A DNA stretch of 64,000 nt from Motacilla alba alba (taxonomy: Eukaryota > Chordata > Aves > Passeriformes > Motacillidae). The DNA is taken from contig NC_052018.1 in the NCBI RefSeq assembly GCF_015832195.1, forward strand, positions 69,997,666 through 70,061,665, read 5' to 3'. Shown here in pieces: positions 50,760 to 62,700 of this stretch (position 1 is the stretch's first letter; each line of letters opens with the position of its first letter). The notes under the pieces were generated by a model. That model was not told the DNA's origin. It did no database searches and saw nothing but the letters and a program-made list of their open reading frames with translations. The position numbers were made by a program, and so were the translations under genes.

Positions 50760-53700
50760 GTACGGCCGGGAGGGCGGCGGGACGGGCGGCGCGGCCCGGC
50801 GTGCGGGGCCGAGAGGAACGCGTGTCCTGGGCTTTGTTCCTTAGAACCGAGTCTGTTTTGGTGGTCCGCTGAGAAGAACGAGCAGCTCCTGCAGTTTTGG
50901 GAAACTTACATTTTGATAATGGAAACTTTGGAAGGAAACCAGGTAGGAGCGCTGTAAAATTTCTGCCCATCCTGGACAGACGTGCTGCCTCGCTTGTGGC
51001 ACGGGTGAATGTTTGTGTAGGGCAGAGTATTTCCAGTTTTGGTGACTGAGAATATCTAAGGTAGCGTTAACTGGAACACTTTTGTTTCATCTCGTAAATG
51101 CTTAAAACACAGTATGTGTCATTCATGAGGAGTAAATTCAGACCTCTTTTTCTGTCATTGGAATACATCTGGTTAATGCAGTGACAGAAACCTGGAGTGC
51201 AGGGAATTGCAAGACCAGGGAAACCAGCTTAGTGAAAAATCCCGTGATTGCATTTATTCGCCCCTCTTTGGCAGAGCAGACTCTGTCTGTATGGTAGAGT
51301 ACCTTGGATTAAAATTTTGTGAATCCAGTGTACTCAGTAGAAATATTCCTGTTGACTTGAGACTTCTGTAATTGTATGGTACTGTGGTGTTAACTATTAG
51401 CAGTGTGCCCAGCTCCATGTGGTTATTTTGTGTTATTTGGACATGATTGTCCTGTAACTGAGATACTATTAATTTAAATGTTTCATTTTAGATGTGCTGT
51501 CAATACTTACTGACAACCATTCTGAGGAATAGAATGGTTATTAGTAAGTATTTTTCTTAAAATATGGTATCATTCAAGTTTTTTCAGTGCTAAACTGTGA
51601 CTGAGTGTTGCATACCACAGGCTTTGCAGGTTTTTTAAAATGTACTTTTATTGTCAATTGCTATGTTAATGTAATTGATAGTAAATTCTAGTCTGAGTAG
51701 CTGACAGCTCCTGGGCTTGGGGTAGAAACTATTTATACCTGATTTGCATTTCAGATCCACGTCATAAAGCCAGTATTACCGAAACTAAACAGTTTATATG
51801 AGCTTGCCATATCAGGGGATAAAGGTAAGATGGAACTTTTTTCTACTTAATCTCTTAAATATTAATCAGTGAAGTTACACTTCTCTATTTTCTTCTTCTG
51901 TTTCAGTAGCAGCTTTCTGTATGTTTTGTTTCTCAATTTAGGTGTTTCCTAGATAGCTGTTCCAGTTTTTGTGGGTTTGCTTTCTACATAGGTTGTTTGG
52001 CAAACCTGGATTGGCAGTGGCCACTCTGCTCTGAGAAGAAATCCTACCATATATTTATCGCTTATTATATTGTCTTGAAATACTTTTTTTTTTTTTTCTG
52101 TCAGCAAATCCAAATAAATGGTCACTTCCCACTGTATTTTTCTTGACTTAAGATAATGTGAAAATAAAGCCAGATATTTTTGGGGCTGTAGGAGATAATT
52201 CACCAGCACAACTTTGTAAAGGACGAAAAAAACCCCACCTTAATTTGTTAGAAATGGGGAGAGGATAAATAAAATGAGTGCTGAGACAGTGTGTCTAGGG
52301 CATAGGAGCACATGTAATTAGGTAGTGCAAGATGTTAGAGTTTTGTAAAGTTGAAAGACTGTTGGTGGGAAACTTTTGTGGGTAAATGCATTCATATAAA
52401 TAGAGTTGCAGGAAGAAGGATGTGGCACTTTTTAGTAATTTTAATTTGTAACTAATAAAGTAGAGAGTATCTTTGGAAAACTGTGATAATTTTAAAATTA
52501 GATTTAGCAAGGTGTTTTTATAAAACTGATAGCTATAGTCACCTTTTTGAAATGTGAATAGAGTATAACATTGAGCAGAATGTCAGTATGTTATGTGTTA
52601 GTGTGTCACTGTCATTTCCGTGTCAGTTCAGAAGAATTTCTTTTTTGTGAACAGGTTGTTGGCTGTTTCACCCATCCTGGCATGTGTGCATTTACAGACG
52701 AATGTTTGAGAGTGAGAATAAAACACTGACAAAGGAAGGAGTTCTTCATTTTCTGGAGCTTTATGAAACAAAGCATCTTCCAAATTCGCTTGTATTCTCA
52801 GAGGTAAGGGTGTTACTGTTGCTTGCCACAAGAAACAAACGTTCTAATATGTAACAGATCTTAACGCTAATTGCTTCAGTAGTTGGAATTGGACAGATTC
52901 TGTCTCTTGTAGCATATTCAGTATATTACTGTATCCATAAACCCCCCACAATATTTATTTATTTATATAAAATATTCTCTAGGTGGGAAGAAATATTAAA
53001 GCTTTAAGAAATATTAAAGCTTTAAGGGTTTTTTTTGTTACTGTCATGTGTATTGACTGTCCAGCCAGCCTATACTTTAGTAAGGGATGATCTACATTAT
53101 ACTACTCAAACTTCATAGGAGCATTCCCCTCAGAGGTTAACATTCCTGATTTATACAAATGAAGTCAGCCTCTTGATGAGTAACTTGAAATAGTCAACCT
53201 TACTATGCACCCTAAGTCTTTTTAGCTGTGTTGGCTCTTTGTCATTCTTCTATTTCATGTTTAAATCTGTTTTCTCTGTCTGTTTCCCAAAAGGATTTCT
53301 TATTTGCCTGCATCTTTTGCAATACTTGGTGAAATGTATTTAGTGGAAAAATCTCTTTTCTTGTTTAGTCTCCTGGTCCCCCTTCTCTTTAGTTTTTTCC
53401 TCTTTTTGCTTCTACTATTTACCACTAACAAGAGTATTCCGTGTTCTGGCTCTGTCCTATAAAGTCTGGTGAAATAAGTAGTTAGCTTCTATGTAACAGT
53501 GCCTTGGAGCTGTACATTTCACCATTGTTCTTGTTTCTTTTTTCAGTTTGTTATTGGACCACTAATGGATGCCCTCTCAGAAAGTTCCCTCTACAGCAGG
53601 TAAACCACTGGTTTAATTAATCATTATTTATTTAATTTCTTGATTGCTGTAAATGTGTTCTAATAATGCTGGCTTAAGTATGTTGGCGAAATCTTAGCTA

Positions 53701-56700
53701 AAGGAAAGCACATTAATAAAAAATGGTGTGGCTAAACTTACTGACAGGGAGAGTTTTTCAGGAAAGATGGGTGACTGTGAACAAATGAAGTATGGATCTA
53801 GTGACAAGACTTGATTGTTGCAATTTTCAGTGCTCCTTGGGCAAATTGATGGTCCCAGTCTTGATCTGGTGAGGGAAGCCCATGAAACAAAGAGTTCAGT
53901 GGATTAATATGTTCATTTTTGGGGGGATAAAACTGACTGTCAGTGGTGACAGTTTGGATTAGGTGATTATGGACAAAGTGTAGTCAAAATAGGTTGTTTC
54001 ATCTAAACATGGCAGGACAAATGTGGGCTTTGCAGGCTCTTGCATCAGTTAAGCATTTCTCTTCTCAGTCTGCAGTATCTTTCCATGGGAATTCAGAAGG
54101 TGAAGCAAATGCCAAGTGTTTCAGTATGTTGGAGCTCTGTTGAAACAATACTTCATAATCTTAGTCTTCTCCCTTAGCTCTGTATTTCTGGTGAAGCATG
54201 TTGGCATTTTTGAATATACCAAGAATATACAAGGCTGCTGCAGTTAATATCAAGTTGAGGGAAAGCTATAGAATCTCTTGACTGATGCTTATCCTTAACA
54301 GCCAGGATCCTAAGACTTCTCATGAGGCATAGGTTGTCTCTCTTGGTTTCGTGGAGTGTCACTGAATGACATTTGGTTTTGTTTAGAGGCAATTCTAAAC
54401 ATTTGAAATCTGCTAGATTTTAGATTAAATCTGTTATCCTGAATTAAATCTGTAATCCTGAAGCTGTTACCATACCAGTTGTGTAACTAATGTTTTAAAA
54501 CCCAACAGGACGCCAGGTCAATCAATAGGAGCCTGTCCTCCTTTGGGAATGAGGTTACAGAAGTTTTTGGCTACTTATCTCACTCTTCTTCCAGAAGAAG
54601 AAAAAGGTATGTTTCAGTTTCACCTTTATCTTTTTTTAAATAAAGAAACCAAATAAAAACTATGGAGATGCTTTTGGTATGTCATGTGAGTGTTCACTTG
54701 AGAGAAAAAAGGAATAGTTGTCCTGACAGTGGAGTTTCCAGAGAAGAGGTCTTCAGGGACTTTAAGGTATCTTGCAGTACAAAGCTGCAGAATTGTTCTA
54801 GGGGCAAAATGAAGCAGATTTGCTTTTTATTAATGGAAAATTAAAAAGCCCAAACAAGCTCCTAAGATTTGAACAGTACTTGGAGATTCTTTTTTCTTTA
54901 TCTGCCAGACTTTTTTCGTCATGACTTGTGTAGTGACACATCCAAAAAGTCCAAGGGCTGAAACGGAATAAGGATTCTTTCATTGTGAGGTTGGGTGGAG
55001 GAAGATTTTTGAGACTGTTCCAAACTTTGATGCTAGTGTAGGCTAAAATGAAGGTGACCAGAAGTTAATACCTGGTCTAATTGGGCAAATCAGGGTAGAA
55101 TCAGCTCTCTTCAGCACCCTTTGTGTACAGGTATATCCTGGTATATATTTGTAATGCCATACATGCCCTATTTCTCTGCCCTGTGCCAAGGCATGTATTT
55201 TATCACTAAACAGGGGTCTGTGGTTGGGAATCCTGAAATGGGGAGCCTGCTTCCACAAACTGTGGATGTGGTGGCTTGTTGAGAATTGCTCTGCCCATTC
55301 CAGTATCCATTTAACTGGTTGAATCACTATGGTCAGTCATATCACAAGCTCAATATCAACTCAAAAAAGGCATTGTTTACCCTCAAAACAATCGAGTTAA
55401 ATTTCCATTCCTGGTGATTAGTGCAGATGATCAAAGTCAAAATTAGGTTTATTTCTGTTTGTCTCTGAATCCTATCACCTTAGTGGCAGACTTCTTTGGA
55501 ATGTGATTTTTTAAAATTTAAATAATTAGGAAATTATTCTGTTGTCTTTCATTTAATTGTCAGAAATTACAGTAACACTCTTCTGCTGGAGTTCATATTA
55601 TTTAAAAGCATTGGAGAGCACAAAATCACTCAGGGTTCTTTTGTTTACTTTTATTTTAAGGTAGCTTCCTGTTAAAATTTATTCAGAAGATGACAAGTAG
55701 GCACTGGTGTGCTGTTCCTATTTTGTTTCTTTCTATGGCTTTGGCATCCATCCCTGCATGTAAAGTACTTGGTGCTGAAGGACTTCATGCTTTAAGGTAA
55801 AATACGTACTGCATTGTGTTCTTGCAGCCTTCTTCCAAAGAAATGTGCTGACAGTCTGGAGAGTTAGAATTTGAATTATGTTTGTTACTTCTGAAGGGAT
55901 GGTTGTGCATGGGAATATAAGGTTCTGTCTCCTCTATGTCAAATTTGCAGAGGAAAGCAATTCAAGAACCAGTGTATTTTTATCTCTGTATGAAGATAAA
56001 AAACACTGAGTTTTTGCATTTTAGATCTTCTTAGTTTCTCCTTTTTTAGAGTAATTTTTCCCTGGTCTTCCACAGTTCCTGGTTGATACATATCACACTT
56101 TCTTTGCTTCTAGTTACATTACAACATGGTTTAATAGCAATTGAGGCTATATCAGGGGACAGCCCACAATGCTGGAAACTGGAAGATTTCTAAATAAAAG
56201 TCTAGGTAAAAGTTCTTGGCCTCACTATGGACCTTAATCACACTGATACTTCCTAGGTGTCTGCTTTCACTTCCTAGAGCCACTAAAAATCAGTTGTCAT
56301 TCCCGTTTAATCAAATTGGAGCATTTAAATAAAATCTTACTGGTGGTTGAAAAATATTGAATAGAAGCAGTTTACAAAGAGAAGAAAAAGATGTTGGATA
56401 TTCCTTTGCTGATAAAAGATCACTGAAAGTTTCTTTCAGTTTTTTGCTTGAGTGAGATTTTGATGGGAAACATGGTAACTTGTTACAGATAGAAATGCTA
56501 ATATTAAATTACCAGTCTGAACTGATGTAGTCATGGGGATTGTTCCTTTAGTTTTTGTTTTGTTCTTTCTTCTCCCCCTTTCTGTTTTTTTAGGTTTGTG
56601 CTCATCCAAGTTTTATTATCAGTTTTTGAAAGTACACATGACAGTAATCTTGGTTCTGGTGGGGCAGTATTTGTGCCACACTTAATAGAATATGTCAGTT

Positions 56701-59700
56701 ACATGCAACCAAATGCATTTAAAATGGTTAATAGTTAGAAAATACATGAAAACGTTTACATTTTTAAGTGTGTGATTTATATAGTGTGTATTTTTCCTCT
56801 TTGCAGAGATGTCCTCCAGTGTACTATGATCACACATCAGATTTTGTTGCGTGGAGCTGCTCAGTGCTATCTTCTTCAAACAGCTATGCATTTGACAGAT
56901 GTGGTCAGTTTGGGGTTCTGTGTTTTGTTTTATTTTTTGTTTTTTCTTTTTCCTTGATGTAATAGAAACACAGTGACACTTTTACAGGGCCAACAGTATT
57001 CAAAAATAGCTAAATACACTATTTATACTGATTTTGCTGGATTTGCAATTTTTTTAGTGACTATTTAAATTGTGCTGTGTAAGTATGGTGTGCTTCTTTT
57101 ACCTTTGGTTTTCCATAAGAAATATTCTTTTTCATTAGTTTTTATTAGTTGATGTTTTATTGTAGGGTTTTCATGTGGGTTTTCATTATTGTAACAGGAT
57201 ATTGTTCCACATCTACTATATAAACTCAGGTTTTAACAAATAGAAACTGCATATACTTTCCTGTAGTTCCTAATAAAAAAAGTATTTGTGATACCAGAAT
57301 GATAAAACTACCATTAGTGTTGAAATAGCAGGACTGATTCAGTAATCAAAGTATTCATGTTTTGTTTTATAGCTAGCTTTGTAAGTAAGTAGTCTTCCAT
57401 GTTGTGTGCTATGGCTATAAACCTGTCTGAATTTCTCTTTAGAAGTGTAGAACTGGTACTTATAAGTGACTCTTAATCATTTACCTGCATTAATTTAAAA
57501 GGTGTCATCAGTGAATAGCACTATTCTTACAGTCATTCATTTATTTTCAGATTGACTTTAATACTTGGGTAAATTAAGTTTTGTTCCTTGGTACTGATAA
57601 GTTGGTCCCAAAGAGGCAGAAATGAGTCTGAATCACAAAAAGGAAAATGAATTTCTTTTACTGAAACTTGCCAGATAAAGGCAAACTTCTTGAGTTGTCA
57701 TACAGGTATTGTTTGTTGTATATTATGTTGGCAGCTATTGTATCTTGATTGATTTCTTCAGGAGAAAGTGTCCTTCCCAGAAGTTTCAAGCTTTCTTCTG
57801 TCCCTTAGACCAGAGGAGTCCCTAAGGAGAGATACTTTGTTATGGACAGAGGTGAGAACTGAAGCTGGTTTTATGTTCATCAAGCCCATCACTGATAGAA
57901 ATAAAAATATCACTGGCAGGATAATCTCAAAGGGAAAAATGTGCATACCATGTAGTGTGAGATTGAAAATTGTAAGTTTTCACAGGATATGTATTTTATG
58001 TTTTTGTAAGATGTAAAATGCTGTGAATAAATCTTCAAAGATGAAATAATTTTTAATGTAGTATATACTAGAGCCAGCTGATCATGTAGCCATCGCTTTT
58101 GGTTACTTGTACAGCCGTATAATGATAGAGTGATTTTTTGCATAGTGTCTTCTTGTCAAGTATACTGTACATTTCATCTCGCTCCATTCATTTTTGGCAT
58201 ACAAGCTGAAAAAAAAAAAGCAGCTAGTCTCACTAGATAACACTTGATTGGAAGAAACCCTTTTGACGTAAGGGAATTTCTACCAGTGTTGCTTAATTTT
58301 AGGAGTTGCTGTTTTTCTTACATTGGTACCATTGACTTTTTGGGGGTGTTCTGAGCTAGCCTCTGGAAGAACATTTTTCTGTGTGTAGTTCGAAGGGAAT
58401 GTAGACTGCTAAGGCTCGAGGGGGCTCTGGTGAGCGCCTCTTGCAGAGTGTGGGTTTGCTGATTGAGAGTTTGTGTTTAGCAGCGCTCTGGTGTGCTGCA
58501 GTTCAAGCAGTGATGTCAGTGCACAGCTGCCAGACGTGCTCAAGGAGTAACAAACTGTTCTTCATTCAGCTTTGCAGTTGGTTGGAAGTGAATGACAGGT
58601 GCTTCAGGAAGTCTGCAACCTCTGATTTTGGACGTCAGGAGACATCATCATTATGTCAATATGTGCACAGTCTTGTGGGAGAGTACCTTAAGACACCTGC
58701 ATCTGAAAGTAAGTTAAATGTGTATTAATAAAAACCATTTTAAAGAGAATTTAAAAATTTACAACATTCCCTTGGATTTTAGAAAAATGCCTTTTTTTTT
58801 TTTTTATATTGCACCTGTTCAAGTTCTATCCAACCTGTATATTCACAATTCTTAAGTTTGAACCTTATTTTTAATTCCATAAATAAAGTTTATATTTATT
58901 TCCTTTCCTCCATAAATTAAAGTCCTGCAGTATTAATTGAACATTAAGTCTTAATATTCCGTTTTAATGCTGCCCTGATGCTTGTCCATTAGATTTATTT
59001 TGTCACTCTTTTTATGGTGTCTGCAAATTCTGGAATGCAGGGTTCAGAGGAAAGCACAAGGAAGTGTGAACCCACACAGGTTCTGTCACCTTTCTCAGTA
59101 GAGCTTTGTAAAATGACTAGGCATTTTTATAGAGGGAAAAGGGCCTTCCTTGTTCACTGCCATGTTTTGAATTATTTACAATGTCAGCTTAGTGTCTTCT
59201 TTCAGACACATTGAAAACAATGGCAAATTGATTTTTTAAAATACTTCAACTTTTGTGAGGCATTTGCGGTCATAGTGAATTTTATATAGTTTTACATCGT
59301 CAAAAAGTCAAAACTGAACACTTTAAAGTACTATATGTACAGGAGATAAAAAAGCTAGGTCAGAATTTGCTGATCAAAAATAGCTTCAGAAACTTTCTGC
59401 CGACCAGAAAACTTGACTGGATTGTCTTACTGTTAGAGAAGTAGTAAGCAAATTCTCTCTGTTGGTGCTTCAGGGTAAATTTGCTGAAAATATTAGCAGA
59501 CCTTCTTCCTGACATGTTTGTTTAGTCCTTGGTCTATATTATCTGCAATTCCATGGCAAGCATCTGCATTTCACTAGTAAAAAGTAATGTTTGTAATTCT
59601 GGTTTTATATATACTTAATAAGAAGATCTTTAGAGGGAGGGAAAAAAAGAATCACGTCCAGCTGCTTGAATTGGACCTCCCAAGTGTGTTTTGTTTTCTA

Positions 59701-62700
59701 AATTCCCAAAGCCAGCAACATACCAGTTAAAAAAACCCTGAAACCAACTTACATACTGCTATTTAAGGATCACTTTGTAAGTATGATGATGAAGTTCTGT
59801 ATAAAAGATTGATAAAAAGAGAAACTTAATTTTTTTTATAATTTCCTCTTTACAGAATAGTTCTGGTTCTTTGTGTGGTTAGTTCTGTGGTCAAAATCAC
59901 AGCTGATGTTTCAGATGAAGCATAGTGGAATTATGTTCTTCATTAAATTAATTTGAATATGCTAATGTATTTTTTAAAGTAATGGAAAAGTCTGTTGTGA
60001 GCTGCTGCTTAACATATTGCCTAAAATTTATTTGAGCATAAAGACCAATAGAGTTAAATTTATATCTAGATTAAAAAAGCCAAAAATTAGTAGTAGTACT
60101 TATGTTAGCATTGTTTTTTCTACTATTAATTTATTAAATTAAAATAAATTACAAACCCAGAAGTTTTAGAAGTTAATGCAAAGGTATTTTTTAGTTACTG
60201 TGGAAACCTTAAAATATCTTTAATCAGGAGAAAATTGCTTTATGCCTGACTGGTTTGAAGCTAAGCTTGTCTCAACAATGATTCTGTTGGCTGCTGACGT
60301 GGAGCAGATGAAGAATAAATACAGGTAAGTATGAAATACCTTGTTTTATGTTTCTGTCTTTTTCAATCCCCTCACTCCTGAAGGATCCAGAGAAGCCTGA
60401 TGAAGTTGGGAAGCTGTCCTCTTTTCTCTGTAGACTTTCGATCAGCCTGGTCATTCCTTAGGCCTTGTCCAACTGTTGCTGCAGACATACTGGGTAACAT
60501 TCTAAAGATACTTAAGTGTCTTGGAAACGTGTCCTATTTATTTCCATAAGTAACTTCAGCACTTAAGGCAGATACTCAGAAGAAGACTTTGTTTTTAATT
60601 TTTGTTTTTGTGTAGTGGAAAAAGCAACATAGAGTGGATTGAACTAGAGGCTTTCTTGAACCCTCTTCTGGATGTCTTGATGAAACTTGGCAGTAATGCT
60701 TACATACCAACACTGAAAACAGATAAAAGCCTTCAGCTTCTCTTGAAGTTATTGCAGACCCGTTCGTTAAAATGTTCCAATACGCAAGATGGTTAGTGAC
60801 ATCTTCAGTCTACTGTGTCTTCTGTTCATATTACAGTCTTAACTGCAGCTAAGCTACTTCACTGTTTCCTATAGTGTCAAACTAATAGTAGCCTAGAGGT
60901 GGTAAATGTAAAAGTTGGCAATCTGGCATGTGTGTTATAAAACTTGAGCTGTGGGTCCAATCTTACAGGTGTCCTAAGGACTGGGAATTGAGAATGTGGA
61001 AGCCTTCTGAGAAAGCAGTTGTTATCCATTAAGATTAGATTATCAGTTAAAATTTGAAGAGTGTGACTGTATTGCAAATGTTTATAGGCAAATGAATGGA
61101 TTCCATTAATCGTTTAGACACTTCAGAAAGAAGTAACTACAGAAACCCAGCCTAACCTGCTCAGATGCCACAGGTTCAGCCAGAGTCTTCCCCAAGTCCA
61201 TAAAGTGATCCTGCTGGACATCGTGTTTCGCTGAGTTGGCTGGTAGGCTGAGAGGTGCTCTCTGAAATACAAGCCTCGTGATCTGTCTGTCTGGGAGTGT
61301 TGCCCCCCCACAGATGGAGCACTTTAACTTGTAGACCTTTCAGGAGAGTTTTAACAAAAACTATGGAGTCCTTACTACTCCTTTTGAGAGAACTTGATCT
61401 GTTTGTAACCAGAATAGACCTGAATGTTTTTCCTGAGAGCAAATGAAAAATTGCAGTATTATTTTCATTGAATTGGGATGCTGAATGGGAATAGGAGGGA
61501 TCTTGGTGTTTGGTTTCTGCTCTCCCAGATTATTTTGGGATTTTTTTTCAGGGTGTTTATAACGTGGAATAGAAGAGTAGTTTTGGAGTGGGGAGGTTCC
61601 ATATCTAGGCTCTTATTTGTAACAAAAATAGTTTCAGGTTGTATGTCCAGGTTTCATATACGTGTCTAAATGCAGTCCCAAAATAAATGCCCACCCTCAT
61701 TTTAACAAGCGCTGTGTGCATTCAACCCCCTGCCCCCTTAAATTTTAGCAGTTTGTGTTAAATACTGGGCACTGATTATGCAGGCTGTTAAAATTGATGT
61801 TGGGCCATGGTCTGTGACTGGTGAAGTGGGTTCCTCGAAATGAACTAAACTGGAAGAAGTGTCCACTAAGCAACCACTGTGCATTCAGCCTACAGCACAA
61901 GAACAGACCAAGCCTGAAACAGAACCCTACAAAACACGTGCAAGCGCATGCTAGTTTTTTAGTCTCAATAGTAATTAAGTTCCTTGTGCCTTATTTCTTG
62001 TGCTTGCTAATGTACCTGCAATGGATTGCTCCTGCTGTGGGAATTTTGACACCTGACGTGGCATATTGAGCTCTGCTAACAGAGTTCCAAAGGTAGGGCA
62101 AGGCTGAGCACTGCAGTGTCCCCATCCTTTTGAAGGTCCCTAGAGGTGCTCCAGTGCAGCCCATCACCAGTCTTTTGACAGGCTTTCTGAATTGCATTGC
62201 AGTTTTACATTAAGTAAGGATTGCTTTTCTTAAAATTATTTTCTACAGTGTTTTTGTGCTTCTTCCTTCTGCACAGGAGAACTGAGTAATAATTTTTTTT
62301 TCTGCAGCTGTGGATTGACTGAGGTGTGGGATGGGAAGATTAATGCTGTGTAATACTGAAGTTAGGTTTCTGTGTTAGTGATGTAACCTAATGAAGTTAG
62401 GTTTCTGTGTTAGTGATTAAATGGAGGTGAAAAGTCCTGTTTGTCAAATGGAAAACAGTGAAATGGTAGGGAGTAATAAAGGAATTTAACCTTGTAAAAC
62501 AAAAAAATAATAACAAGTGGGAAGTGCTTTATTTAAGAATATTTTAATGGGGATAGACATGCCTGAAATGCATGCTGAAATCATCAGCATTCTTCTACAG
62601 TTCTTGCTGTCTAAACTGTTGTTAGATTTCATTATTTTAAAAAGTAAGATTTGGTAATTATTATCTTTTGCTAGTGTCACAGAGCCACTGGTAATGAATT

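Larger units (their letters stand above)
49820..50830. other. CpG island over TARBP1 promoter and exon 1
   Basis: About 1 kb with very dense CpG and C/G runs begins near 49820 and stops sharply in the exon 1-intron 1-exon 2 junction region. Both flanks are AT-rich. It covers the promoter, all of exon 1 and most of the 85-bp intron 1. Confidence 0.9.

Noticed and set aside
49648..50844. 398-residue + strand open frame, longer than exon 1 itself.
   Set aside because: It begins at TTG, not ATG, and consists of Gly/Ala/Arg runs caused by the GC-rich exon 1 read in another frame. The TARBP1 frame has clear homology.
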